Positions 17,339 to 27,300 of a stretch of DNA of 64,000 nucleotides are shown one piece after another. Position 1 is the stretch's first letter. Each line of letters starts with the position of its first letter. Both the position numbers and the translations under genes were made by a program. Under the pieces are notes generated by a model that worked only from the letters and a program-made list of their open reading frames with translations, had not been told where the DNA came from and did not search any database. The DNA comes from a virus. The stretch covers positions 24,519 to 88,518 of IMG/VR virus record IMGVR_UViG_3300049489_000842, one strand, 5' to 3'.

Positions 17339-17896
17339 ATGAAAAGTAGATTTTTACCCAATAAAAAAGAAGACTCAATCCTGCATTATTACGGATTACC
17401 ACTTGTAGGGTTAAATAAAAGTAGTTTTCACGACAATTTAAAATCCGTAAAAATCAACTTTGATGGAACTGTTATTTTTGTAGAGGTAGTTCAAGATATC
17501 TACTCGGATATTTTATATCCGAATAAGATAAAATATGAAGATACGACCTATTTGTTTTTCAAGATACCTAATCATTTATTGGATGATTCCAGAAAAATTG
17601 TGGAAGGAAAGTATAGCCAGCTTAGTATAGCAGCTAAAAAGAAAATACACGATCTTTCTGAGTTGTATAATAATACCCTTGTAGGAGGAAATTATATAAC
17701 ATCCAAACTGATATTTGCTTTAGATAAAAGTCCTACTTTAATAAATTATATGTACGAAATCTTAAAATCTCCTTATGAAAAAGGAGATAAGTTTAATAGT
17801 GAATTGTGGAAACTCCTTTGTAAAGGAGAATTAACAGAAAAACTATCTGAGGAAGATTTCTACTTCAATGTTGAGGAGGAAATTTATGGGGTATAG
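17339..17896 (+). CDS. Hypothetical protein
   Basis: The product is 185 aa and starts one base after the exonuclease stop. It is mixed alpha/beta with a helical C-terminal half, and I recognise no motif. It overlaps the following gene by 11 bases, and its last codons double as the Shine-Dalgarno sequence for that gene. Context places it in the replication operon. Confidence 0.55.
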   Translation: MKSRFLPNKKEDSILHYYGLPLVGLNKSSFHDNLKSVKINFDGTVIFVEVVQDIYSDILYPNKIKYEDTTYLFFKIPNHLLDDSRKIVEGKYSQLSIAAKKKIHDLSELYNNTLVGGNYITSKLIFALDKSPTLINYMYEILKSPYEKGDKFNSELWKLLCKGELTEKLSEEDFYFNVEEEIYGV

Positions 17897-18107
17897 TAGA
17901 GGATTCAAAAATACTTACTGTTATGCCAGGATAAAAGATGGTACAGATAAAGCATTTGGTGGAGGAGAACTTGAACTTGAACTTTGGGTTGGAACCAAGA
18001 AGAAAGATAAACAGATTATAGGAACTATAAAAGTAAGTATCGACTGGACAAAGGGACTTGGTATTCTAGAATTAAATGACAAAGTTCTCAAAACAGTTCA
18101 AATATAA
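17886..18107 (+). CDS. Hypothetical small beta-rich protein
   Basis: The product is 73 aa from ATG 17886, preceded by a strong Shine-Dalgarno (gaggagga at 17873-17880). It is beta-rich and ends in a possible beta hairpin (LGILELNDKVLKTVQI). It is the last gene before a terminator, so it closes the replication operon. Family not recognised. Confidence 0.55.
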   Translation: MGYSRGFKNTYCYARIKDGTDKAFGGGELELELWVGTKKKDKQIIGTIKVSIDWTKGLGILELNDKVLKTVQI

Positions 18108-18134
18108 AATAGTGATTAGGTGGTTGATGTAGGT

Positions 18135-18175
18135 AGGGGGATTGGATGAGTATATTCATATCCCCCTTAATTTTT
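18135..18175 (+). terminator. Rho-independent terminator after the replication operon
   Basis: AGGGGGAT at 18135-18142 pairs with ATCCCCCT at 18160-18167, followed by AATTTTTC. An inner weak pairing (ATGA with TCAT) can extend the stem. It lies 27 bases past the last stop and 21 bases before the next start. Confidence 0.8.
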
Positions 18176-18188
18176 CTAAAAACTAAAT

Positions 18189-18635
18189 ATGAGAAAAAGA
18201 ACAAAAGAACAAATTAGAAAATGGGGACAAACTCCTTATCCTATAGTAGACTTTTTAGAACAGAAACTGCTAGAAGTATCTGCAGTTACTAAAGTTCCTA
18301 TATCAGTTATGGAAGGTACAGATAGGCATCGAGATTTTGTTATTGCCAGACAATTGTATTGCTATATCGCTTATCGAACTAAACCTTTTGAAATTTCTCT
18401 CAGAGAAGTAGGTTTGGGTATAAAAAAAGATCACGCAACTGTTATGCATAGTAACGGAGTAATTGAAAATTATATCTTTTCTAAAAATAAAGATATACTT
18501 CAATTTTTACAGTTGTTAAAAAAAGATGAGCATTATACATCTTACACTTTAAGTTATAAAAGAATCAGTTTAAAGGAATGTATAAAAATGAGAACCTACT
18601 TAGATCCCGTTGTTTTACAAGAAAATTTTTATTAA
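18189..18635 (+). CDS. DnaA domain IV-like DNA-binding protein
   Basis: The product is 148 aa. Residues about 48-95 match the C-terminal DnaA-box-binding domain of bacterial DnaA: DFVIARQLYCYIAYR (first helix), SLREVGLGI and the signature DHATVMH at 81-87. No AAA+ ATPase domain is present, so the protein keeps only the DNA-binding part. It could bind DnaA boxes at the phage or host origin, or act as a regulator. It starts a new unit directly after a terminator. Confidence 0.78.
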   Translation: MRKRTKEQIRKWGQTPYPIVDFLEQKLLEVSAVTKVPISVMEGTDRHRDFVIARQLYCYIAYRTKPFEISLREVGLGIKKDHATVMHSNGVIENYIFSKNKDILQFLQLLKKDEHYTSYTLSYKRISLKECIKMRTYLDPVVLQENFY

Positions 18636-18651
18636 AGAAAGGAGAAAAATA

Positions 18652-18864
18652 ATGTCAAAAAATTCAGGTAACTCCGGTATAGGAGTTTTAGGTTTGCTGG
18701 GAACAGCATTTGTAGTCTTAAGGTTAGCTGGAATAATAGAATGGTCATGGTGGTGGGTTACACTTCCTTTTTGGGGAGGATTCGCTTTATTGCTATTTGT
18801 TGTAATAGTTATGTGGATAATTTTACTGGTTGACAGAAAAAACCAGAAAGATAAGTGGTGGTAA
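18652..18864 (+). CDS. Small membrane protein, Fragile-X-F-like
   Basis: The product is 70 aa from ATG 18652 with a good Shine-Dalgarno (aaaggag, 9 bases upstream). It has two transmembrane helices: about 9-25 and 34-56, with the Trp-rich turn EWSWWWVTLPFWGG between them. This pattern matches the small phage proteins often annotated as transmembrane Fragile-X-F-like. Function is unknown in the family; membrane location is inferred. Confidence 0.65.
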   Translation: MSKNSGNSGIGVLGLLGTAFVVLRLAGIIEWSWWWVTLPFWGGFALLLFVVIVMWIILLVDRKNQKDKWW

Positions 18865-19049
18865 TGGCTTCACATGAAAATATTGCTAATGGAAGGCTAT
18901 GTCAGCTTTGTTTAAAGGCTTTCAAAAAGCCAAATGGTGAGCCTGGTATTTACACTCACGGCTATATGGTAGTTTGTGAAGAGTGTTATGAAGCTATAGA
19001 TTCTACTTTTGTAAAAGAAAATTACATAAAAGCTGATAAAGGAACATAA
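18864..19049 (+). CDS. Small zinc-ribbon protein
   Basis: The product is 61 aa from the ATG overlapping the previous stop (TAATG). Two CxxC knuckles (CQLC at about 13-16 and CEEC near 39-42) suggest one zinc site. Nothing else is recognisable. Such mini zinc-ribbon proteins in phages often bind nucleic acid or host proteins, but that is only an analogy. Confidence 0.55.
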   Translation: MASHENIANGRLCQLCLKAFKKPNGEPGIYTHGYMVVCEECYEAIDSTFVKENYIKADKGT

Positions 19050-19057
19050 AAAATACT

Positions 19058-19065
19058 TAATTTTG
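19058..19065 (+). promoter_or_regulatory. Bacteroidota-type -7 element
   Basis: TAATTTTG matches the TAnnTTTG consensus of Bacteroidota housekeeping promoters and lies 13 bases before the small zinc-ribbon gene at 19079. No clear -33 TTG partner is seen. The match resembles the minus-strand elements near 28098, 62513 and 63610. Confidence 0.4.
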
Positions 19066-19078
19066 TAAATAAAACTGT

Positions 19079-19213
19079 ATGTTTTCATTGTGTGGATGTC
19101 CGAAGTGTGGTAAAAAGAGTTTTAAGAAGTTCGAAGAGAATGATGGCTCCTTTTACTGGAAATGTTTTAGTTGTGGGTATGAAACTCAGATAACAAGAAG
19201 AAGTAAACATTAA
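19079..19213 (+). CDS. Very small zinc-ribbon protein
   Basis: The product is 44 aa, from MFSLCGCPKCG to TRRSKH. CPKC and CFSC form a compact zinc ribbon with aromatic residues between them, and a basic tail follows (ITRRSKH). It has the look of a rubredoxin/TFIIS-type ribbon such as the zinc-finger ends of primases. The reading frame is short but its composition is that of a real ribbon. Confidence 0.6.
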   Translation: MFSLCGCPKCGKKSFKKFEENDGSFYWKCFSCGYETQITRRSKH

Positions 19214-19232
19214 ACCTTAAATATAAATTCTA

Positions 19233-19433
19233 ATGAGTAATCGCACTATTGTAATAATAGCTATCTCATTATTGTGGTTAATAACAGGTCTAGGCTTCTA
19301 CGTTCTAGTAGAGACTATAAGGATTTTCTCTTATAATTTTCTTGCAAGCGTAGAATACTTATATCTTTGGTCCACAATAATAAGTTTATTATTTTCTGTA
19401 AGGGTTGTTTATAAAACTTTTACAAAAAAGTAA
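19233..19433 (+). CDS. Small two-helix membrane protein
   Basis: The product is 66 aa. It has two hydrophobic helices, about 5-28 and 39-58, with a short basic C-terminus (VYKTFTKK). Its size and topology are holin-like, but many phage membrane peptides look the same. A strong terminator follows, closing this short unit of four small genes. Confidence 0.5.
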   Translation: MSNRTIVIIAISLLWLITGLGFYVLVETIRIFSYNFLASVEYLYLWSTIISLLFSVRVVYKTFTKK

Positions 19434-19465
19434 ATCATGTTTTTTTTTCGTTTTTAGTTGTTTCT

Positions 19466-19499
19466 CCCCGGGATTATAGCTGTTTTCCCGGGGATTTTT
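19466..19499 (+). terminator. Rho-independent terminator
   Basis: CCCCGGG at 19466-19472 pairs perfectly with CCCGGGG at 19487-19493 around a 14-base loop and is followed by ATTTTTA. It separates the small-membrane-protein unit from the nuclease and lysis unit. Confidence 0.85.
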
Positions 19500-19543
19500 A
19501 TTTAACTATAATCCGGAATTGTTCTAATGAGTAATAAAGGGTT

Positions 19544-19551
19544 TGGATTTG
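19544..19551 (+). promoter_or_regulatory. Possible promoter -7 element for the nuclease and lysis unit
   Basis: TGGATTTG followed by TAAA is one mismatch from TAnnTTTG. It sits between the terminator at 19466 and the gene at 19591, in a 157-base spacer that otherwise holds no gene. A promoter is needed here after the terminator, but the match is weak. Confidence 0.3.
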
Positions 19552-19590
19552 TAAAAAATAATACTGACCTTTGACTCTCATTCATTAAAC

Positions 19591-20157
19591 ATGAATACAA
19601 AAGATACCAGTGCAGGAGAGATAATGGCTCGGGCTTTCTTTGAGGAACTTAAAACTTTAGGGTTTATAGTGAAAATCGAGGAACAACCTGAGCCTTTTAT
19701 ATTATCTGATAAGGTAAGTATCATAAAAGAGATACACCTTAAAACAAAGATTAAAACAGAAGAGCATACCCTTTTAGACTCGAATATATATACAGCTGAT
19801 TTTAAGATCATATGGAATGGACCCAACATTTTCCATCACGATCTATTGCTGCCGATTGTAAAACCTCCAGTCTTTTATTCGTCAAATAATATTTCTTACA
19901 TAGAGTGTAAGCCTATCTGGGATTACAACAATATGACAAGGATATTTTTACAAAGAACAAGGCCATGGGTTTATCAAAAGTTTGGCGTTTACGTCAACTT
20001 AATGAAGTCCCCCGACTTTTTTAAAAGTACATTTATCCCTGCAAAATGCCTCAGTAGTTTTTACTATAAAGTAGGTGTTAAGAAAGGACTCCCTAAGTTT
20101 AAATGGGAGTACAGTACTTCTAAAGACTTTATACAAAGTCGGAGTATGTCTAACTAA
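19591..20157 (+). CDS. PD-(D/E)XK nuclease, DUF1064/resolvase-like
   Basis: The product is 188 aa. The N-terminal MARAFFEELKTLGFIVKIEEQPEPF and the following strands resemble DUF1064-type phage nucleases, with an E in the first helix, YTADF as the Asp motif (about 69-73) and YIECK as the E-x-K motif near 107-111. Such enzymes resolve branched DNA or nick during recombination and packaging. It is the first gene after a terminator and is followed 11 bases later by the transglycosylase. Activity is inferred from motif order; the residue set is complete. Confidence 0.65.
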   Translation: MNTKDTSAGEIMARAFFEELKTLGFIVKIEEQPEPFILSDKVSIIKEIHLKTKIKTEEHTLLDSNIYTADFKIIWNGPNIFHHDLLLPIVKPPVFYSSNNISYIECKPIWDYNNMTRIFLQRTRPWVYQKFGVYVNLMKSPDFFKSTFIPAKCLSSFYYKVGVKKGLPKFKWEYSTSKDFIQSRSMSN

Positions 20158-20168
20158 TAAAAACAGTA

Positions 20169-20747
20169 ATGAAATGGTTATGGTTAATAATTCTATTATT
20201 CCCTACTTCTATTGTATCCGCCCCTTCAAGTAAGGGCATTGACTTTATTCCTATAAACTCAGTCATTGAAGTAGTGGAAATTAGGCATAATTTGTCTAAA
20301 GACCTCGAAAAGAAAATTAAAGAAGTAAGTAAAGCATTGCAGATTAAACCGGAATGGCTTGTGTCTGTAATACAAGAAGAGTCCAGATTCAACTCTAAAA
20401 AAGAGAATCATATAGGAGCCGTAGGGTTCATCCAGTTTCTTCCTATCACTTTAAAGCAATTGAAAATATCTAAAGACTCATTGCTTTCACTTTCTGACAC
20501 AGCACAATTAAATATTATAGAAAAGTTTTATAAGCCTGTTGCAGGTAAAGTCTTCAATGCAGAAGACCTGCACTTGTACACATTCTTTCCTATAGCTGTG
20601 ACTCAAAAATGGGGGGATGAAAGAATTCTGGAAACGTCCCGCGTGTCAGCACAGACAGTAGTAAAATGTAATAGGCCAATAGACTTAAATAAGGATATGA
20701 AAATAACTGTTGGTGAGTATAAAACATATTTAAAACTAATAAAATGA
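20169..20747 (+). CDS. Lytic transglycosylase (SLT-like endolysin)
   Basis: The product is 192 aa. A signal peptide (MKWLWLIILLFPTSIVSA) precedes a transglycosylase domain with the catalytic E71-S72 pair (IQEESRFN) and the AVGFIQF motif near 84-90. The domain cuts the glycan strand between MurNAc and GlcNAc. The N-terminal signal allows Sec export to the periplasm. Three small two-helix membrane proteins follow directly (holin or spanin candidates), making 20169-21348 the likely lysis cassette. Confidence 0.78.
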   Translation: MKWLWLIILLFPTSIVSAPSSKGIDFIPINSVIEVVEIRHNLSKDLEKKIKEVSKALQIKPEWLVSVIQEESRFNSKKENHIGAVGFIQFLPITLKQLKISKDSLLSLSDTAQLNIIEKFYKPVAGKVFNAEDLHLYTFFPIAVTQKWGDERILETSRVSAQTVVKCNRPIDLNKDMKITVGEYKTYLKLIK

Positions 20748-20914
20748 AATATGCATCCTTTTTACTTATACTCTCATGGAGTATATATACCCTTGTAACT
20801 GAGGGTAATATAAGACCTAGCGATAACATTATATTATGGATACTAGGTGTACTTTCTGTTTTTTACTCTTGCGTACAAGCAATAATATGGATTCAACAAC
20901 CTAATAAAAAGTAA
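20744..20914 (+). CDS. Small two-helix membrane protein, holin candidate
   Basis: The product is 56 aa and its ATG overlaps the transglycosylase stop (ATGA). Hydrophobic segments lie at about 4-19 and 29-50, and the C-terminus is short and basic (QQPNKK). The topology and the position directly behind an exported muramidase-type enzyme fit a small holin, but the sequence alone does not prove it. Confidence 0.55.
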   Translation: MKYASFLLILSWSIYTLVTEGNIRPSDNIILWILGVLSVFYSCVQAIIWIQQPNKK

Positions 20915-20918
20915 CTAA

Positions 20919-21134
20919 ATGGGAAGATTTTTAAAGTCTGTTATTACAGTAGTTATAGCATGGATTATACTGTCTTGTATGTTTTGGTTAGGTATAGCTT
21001 TTATAAAAGCAGAGTTAAATCCGTTCTTATGGAAAGAAGAACTTAGGGTCACATTGGTATTTTTAATACTATGCATTACTTTATTTTCTCCAATAGTAAC
21101 TCAGTCTTTATATGACGAAGTATTTAAAAACTAA
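20919..21134 (+). CDS. Small two-helix membrane protein
   Basis: The product is 71 aa. Hydrophobic helices at about 7-29 and 42-62 are separated by a polar loop (KAELNPFLWKEEL). It starts 4 bases after the previous stop. It is another member of the presumed lysis cassette. Family not recognised. Confidence 0.55.
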   Translation: MGRFLKSVITVVIAWIILSCMFWLGIAFIKAELNPFLWKEELRVTLVFLILCITLFSPIVTQSLYDEVFKN

Positions 21135-21150
21135 TATAAATATTAACAAA

Positions 21151-21348
21151 ATGATCCTACTTAAAATTCTAGTAACTCAAGTTATTTTATTTTTCTTGTC
21201 TATGCTTTTACTTCATCCGGATTCTCCAGCTATATCTTTTATAGAAAAGAAATCATTAAACTACGGTAAAATAGTAGCATTAACAGCTATCATTCAGATG
21301 ATACTAATATTAGTAGTACTCTTGATTGTTGTATGGATAGCAAAATAA
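21151..21348 (+). CDS. Small two-helix membrane protein
   Basis: The product is 65 aa from ATG 21151, preceded by the A-rich leader tattaacaaa; an in-frame ATG at 21112 overlaps the previous gene and would add 13 polar residues. Helices lie at about 2-20 and 38-64. It is the last plus-strand gene before the convergent giant gene. Confidence 0.5.
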   Translation: MILLKILVTQVILFFLSMLLLHPDSPAISFIEKKSLNYGKIVALTAIIQMILILVVLLIVVWIAK

Positions 21349-21365
21349 AGAACTTTAAAAGTAAA

Positions 21366-21386
21366 GAGACTCTCTAGTAGAGTCTC
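21366..21386. terminator. Bidirectional hairpin between convergent genes
   Basis: GAGACTC 21366-21372 pairs with GAGTCTC 21380-21386 around a 7-base loop. The stop codon of the minus-strand giant gene lies in the loop. On the minus strand the stem is followed by TTTACTTTT, so termination of the giant gene is the better supported direction. Confidence 0.65.
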
Positions 21387-24300
21387 GATACTTCATCTAG
21401 TTCGGCCCATTTAAATAGCTCTTTTGCTCCTGGGGTCATTTTTATAGCTTCATTTAAAAACTTGTTTTCTCCTTGTTGGTTTTCCATTCCTCTTCCTGCT
21501 AGCACATCTTCTGCATATCCTACTACTCTGTTTAAGCTTTGCATATACTTTAGAATAGCTGTTGGATTGTTTAGGATATCCAAATATCCTTTGACTGACC
21601 AGAATGTTCTTGTTTCTTGGTCTAACCTACGTAAACTAGATACAAGGAATTTACCTGCTGCGCTTCTACATTTTAGTGTAGAGGCGGAATTATTATTACA
21701 CATCTCAGCTTTAACTAGAGCCTGTAAAACATAAGTCATTACTCCTACAGTAAGCTCCATCATAGTTACTCTTAAATTCTGTAGCTGTACAGCTGAAACT
21801 TCTCCTCTGTCGTAAGCCGCTTTAAAAGTTTTATAGTTCAGTCCGAATTCTCTTATAGCTTGTAGTGTAGTTATATATCTTCCTTGCTTATAGGATTGAG
21901 AAATATAATCCCATCTTTTTGGACCAAATCTGGCCATAAAGGGATCAAAAAACCAAGTTTTGAACAGTATCAATGCTCTACCGGTAGCATACTTTTGTAC
22001 AAGTTTCGGATTAGTATAATCTCCGTGTATAGCTGTAAGTTGATTTCTTACTTTTAAAGTTATGCCTGTAATAGCTTCATCTCCTGTTTTACCGTTAAAG
22101 GAGTATTTATCAGTTCCATCTGATTTTAATATTAGTTTTCCTGATTCATCTACCGCATCCCAGAAAGATATCTCTTCTCCAGTGTCAACATCTTTAACTT
22201 TATGATGTAGCATCATAGCTACCATTACTTGTCCCTGGTTAACTGTTTCTACAAACTTATTCCCTTCCATAGGCTTAATAAATCTCGCTGCATTGCCTAA
22301 TGAAGATTTTTTCTCTTCGAATGGATTTTTATGTGCGAAATCGTACATTATATCCCCAAGAATAGCATAGTTTTTAACAATATTATCAAATTTACCTCTT
22401 TCTGAAAATAGTAAACCTGTAGCTTGCTTTAATCCTGATGTAGTGAAGTTTTCACCTCTTACAGACTCAATTAAATTAGCCACATTACCTTGAAGTAAAT
22501 TAGCTAAAAAGGACGGTAAGTTCCAGGATAAAGCTGTAAATCGGAGACTATCTATTAAAGATTGTACCATCTTATCAACAGAAATATATCTACCTAATGA
22601 GTTTATTCTTGTTTCGATAGTATCTATTTTACTTTGGTTCCCTCCTTTAGATTTTAAAACATCTAGTTCCTGCTTTAAAAGTAAAAGTTCTTCTTTTTCT
22701 TTTTTGGTATAAAATTTTCTTCCTTTTCTAAAGGATCTATCTTCACCTCCTAAGTCATAGTACTCTTTATCTACAAAGTAGTTAATCATGTCTTTGGCAT
22801 TCTGTACATCTTGTTCAGTAATATCTTTAAGCTTTACATTATTACCTGTATTCTTTAAAGCTAATTCGAGCTTTTCAATAATGAACTTATTAGGATTTGG
22901 CTTTTTCTTCTCATCTTCCAGTTCTGCTATCATTCTTTGTCTGCCGGTTAATCCAGCCATCTCATCGAGATAGTGCATAGCCAAGTCTATTTCAGGCTGT
23001 ATAGCTGCTTTATAAGAGTAAGTCATTGATGCAAGATTAAGAGAGTTTAGGGCCATAAAAATATCCCCCTTATCACCTGACATTATATAGTTAGAGGCCT
23101 CAGTAAATAAAATAGCCTCATCTTTAGCAGTTAAGTTTATCTTTTGTGCTTTTAATAAATCTCTTCTTCTTTTATACTCTACCTCGATAGCTTCGGCTAA
23201 TGTTATGACACTTTTCTCAACTTTCTTTACCTCTTTTCCAGTAATAGGATCAATAACCTTCTCCTTATTATTTGCTGAAGTAAAGTAATTTATAGCAGCA
23301 TCTTTTGCAAAATCTTTTATCCCTAATTGATGCATTTCTTGTATCATTCCACTCTCTACATGAGCTAAAGTGAATCTGGATAAACTGCTGTCATTAAAGT
23401 TATTGTAGGCATCATCAACAATTTTTGCAGCCTCTTCATAAAAAGCGAAAGCTATAGGGTCATTTTTTATTGTTTCATAGTTTTTATCATATAGATTAAG
23501 AGGTTTCCCTTTACTATCGTATTTTTTAGGCACAATAACTATAAACCTATCTGCATCATATCCTACTAAATTCTTATATTTAGAATTAGGTGCCGCATCA
23601 ACGGTAAATAGTCTGTGCCTTCTTACCGGAGAGTTATTATTAATCCATGAATCATAAATATTTAGTTCAGCTGATGTTAATCTATTCAAATCTGTATGAC
23701 CAAATTCTGCTATCATAAAATCTTTCGAGATGGACTTGTATTCTTTAAAGAGTGCAGCTGCCTCATCTACTTTTTTAGTAGCCATTTCTACTCCTATATT
23801 AGGAGTAAGTTCATCTATATAGTCTTGTCTGTCTTTCTCAGCTCTTTTTGGATCTATTATAAATGTATTATCCCTTAACCAGCTTACTGATGTTTTATTC
23901 TTGTGGAAATTACGCATATTGTTCCAAAACTTGAATGTATACTCGGTAACAAGATTACCAGTAATGTCGTCATTATTTCCTTTTTGCCAGAACAGTTCTA
24001 CGTCAAATTTAGAATCTTTTAACCTTTTATACAACTCACCTAACTCCCTACTTTTAGTTATAGCTCTAGTTGTAGCCATCGAGTTTACGGTATTGATCTT
24101 ATTCATAAGATAAGCTGCAATAGGGTTGTCAAGATGAGCTATAGAATAGAAGTTTTTATATATCCAATTCCAAACCCGGGTTTTTAATGTAATCATATCT
24201 CGGAATGTAAATGTCTTACCAAGATTCTCAGAAGCTCTATTCACAAAAACCGATTTACCTAATTTATTCAAGTCTTTACCTAAGGTTTCGAACTCTATGT

Positions 24301-27300
24301 ATATATCTCTAAATAAAGCTTTAACAGTTGGATCTTGTATTTCTACATCTTCTAACAAATAGTTAGTAGATTCATCTTCAAAGTCGGAGATAGCTGCCCA
24401 AGTATCTATTATCTTCCTAGCCGATAGGATATCTTCCGAAGATACTAAAGTAGAATTCAGTATTCTCTCGACTTCTTTCTTATCCATATCTGCCATCTGC
24501 TTTATCTGAGTAACAGATTTGAAGTTTTTGATGTCTTTAAGTACTTGCTTTTTCTCGTTAACCCTATCTATAAAATATTGCAAATCTTTTTCAGCAGATC
24601 CTTTTAACCTTTCGCGATGAATGTGATTCTCCAGTGATTTTATCTCTGTCTTCACCTTCTTTTCTGCATTCGGAACTTTGATGTTTAAGAATATTTCCTC
24701 GCTAAGTTCATCAGTCGGAGCCATTTTTACTAGTTCCCTGGATACGGATGTTGAGTAATTATCATACATCAGTTTGTTGTACAAGTCCATGTCACTAGTA
24801 CCTGTTACTTGTACAATTCTAGGGTCCGATGGATCGGTAGTTATAGAATCATATAGTCTGGAATTGAATTCTGAAATAACAGGTGATGAGGGAAGGTTTA
24901 AAATGATGGCCTCAGGAACAGCTTCGATAATCGCTTTTTCTATTGCAGTCCCCTCGGCCATATTCCCTGGATATATTATGTGATCAGCCGGGTTTAAACT
25001 CATACCTTCAAGTAAAATGTTTACTCTTTCCTCTAATGAATTAGGTGGGATTACTCTACTGGCTAAAGATATGTTATTATCTTCTGACTTTTTTTGGTAA
25101 GCTTTTTTAGTAGGCCTAGAGTAAAAATTAACTCCTTCCTTTACACCTGATACCCATCCTAGTTTAACAAAAGATTTCTCTATGACCTCATTATCATAGG
25201 ATGTTCGAAACTTTTCTGGTTTAACTACAAAAGATAAAACCCCACCTGTAATAGCGGCATCTATCTCAGCTAAAGCTTCAGCTACTTCTCCCTCAGACAT
25301 TATATTTATGAACGGAGTGTCTTCTTTGGAGTAGGACGTTAATGCCAGGTCTTCATCTATAGTTGGTTTTTGTTCAAGTTCGGTTAAGTCTTGTCTTGTT
25401 AAGAATGCATCTGTAAGTATTTTAGTAAGGGCAGCTTTATCTAGTAAGGATAACTTGTTTAGGTCCCCTAAAAACCAATTTACAAACTTTTTCCACCATT
25501 CCCAGGCATCTCCTTTTTGTTTTACAGCCTGTTCTCCAATGCTTTGAACTAAAGCTTCCTCACTTCCCCATTTTTTTATAGCTTCTTGAACAATAGGGGT
25601 ATTTCTATTCCATGCAATATAGTGATGAGCATATTCATGAGGTAAAGTATCTTGTTTTTGGTTTATAGCATCTACAAGAATAGTTAATGCTTTAGTATTA
25701 GCTTGACCTATTATTTGGTTAGCCTCATTTTTCTGTAAAAAGATATTACTTAAATCCCTGGCAGGGTTTATTGTGATCTCTCTCCATTCATTGCCATACT
25801 CATCAGTAATAGTTTTAACATTATCTTTACCGAATTGCTTTTCTAGTATATTACCTACTTTAATTTCATAAAATGCTTCAATGGGTTTAAGTTTTTCTAT
25901 ACCTTGGGACTTAAGTTCTTGTTTCTCTTTTTCTGCTTTATCTAAAAGATCCTTATTTGCTGGAAAATATCCGCTATTACCTCTATGATCTTCATAATAA
26001 TATTCGTCTTGTCCTTTCTCTATAGCATATTTTATATGATCTATCTCCGCATCTTTTCTCTTTATACTATCAGCAATAGTTTCATGCCCTTCTACTTTAG
26101 CAGCAGTTTCACCTTTAGGAAATAATACTTTCTCATATCCTTTCTTAGCACTATCTTGAATAATAGATTTAATAAAGAATGTTACCCAATTGTTGTCTTT
26201 GTTAAGAAGTTGTAAGAAAGAATTTCTAGTAATATATTCTTCTTCACCTTTAGGGTTTTTTGCAAAATCTTCTTCTGTTGTTGGTGTATAAAAATCAGTT
26301 GCTAAATCATCTTTATCTCTACCCTTCTGAAATAAATCAGATTGTACTTCTAGTATTCTACGAGTTTTAGGTAAATTATTTATATAAGTATTTATATAAG
26401 ATTCTGCTTCTTTTTTTGTAGCATATTCACCTAATGGTTCGTTAGTAGTTCTATCTCTAACATAGAATTTATTATTGTATTCAAATACCTCTTGACCTCC
26501 AATATATTGAGTAGGGTATACACTATCATCTTTTGTAAAATTATAATAGGTGTATAGTGGATTATGTTTATGTGTATTATTTGGGATAAACTTTTCATCA
26601 CTTCTAAACCATCCAATACCATTATCAGTACTAAATTCTGCATGTCCTTTAATACTAGGTACAATTAATGGGGTAGATATTTCATTCTCAGTGTAGTTAG
26701 TACCACCTGGTACTGTTAGGTTTGAGTAATATTCAGAATTTCTTTCATACATACCTCCTTCTAATATACCAGTATCCTCATTATAGTAAGCTGGGGTTTG
26801 TTCTGATTTAGCAGTATTAATCTCAACACTATAACTATACTTACTAGCTAGTTCTAAGGCTAATTGTTCTCTATCAGTAATACCTAAATCTAATAATAAT
26901 TGTTTTTGCTCTTTAGGCACGGAAAGTTCTGTTAAAATTTTATTTAAATCCCACTTAGCTTTTTCTCCTTTAGAAAATATTTGTTTTGCTTTATCAGATA
27001 AAAGTATCTCCGTAGCTTTAAGTCTATAGTTAATTTGCTTATCATATTCTTCTTGATTGAATACATTATCTCCGTACTCCCAAGCAGGAGTATTGGTAAT
27101 ATTAAGTTTAATTTCTGGGTATAACTTCTGAAGTTTATCCTGGATTTTCTGAGCTAATTGACTATCAAAAGAGGAATTAGGTGAAGTTTTTGTAACTACA
27201 GTAGCCGGGATGTTATTTTTACCAGCTTCATAAGCTTTAGTGAGGTATTCTGCAGAATCCTCGAATGTTTCATCAGCCAGGCTAACACCAGTACTCTTTA

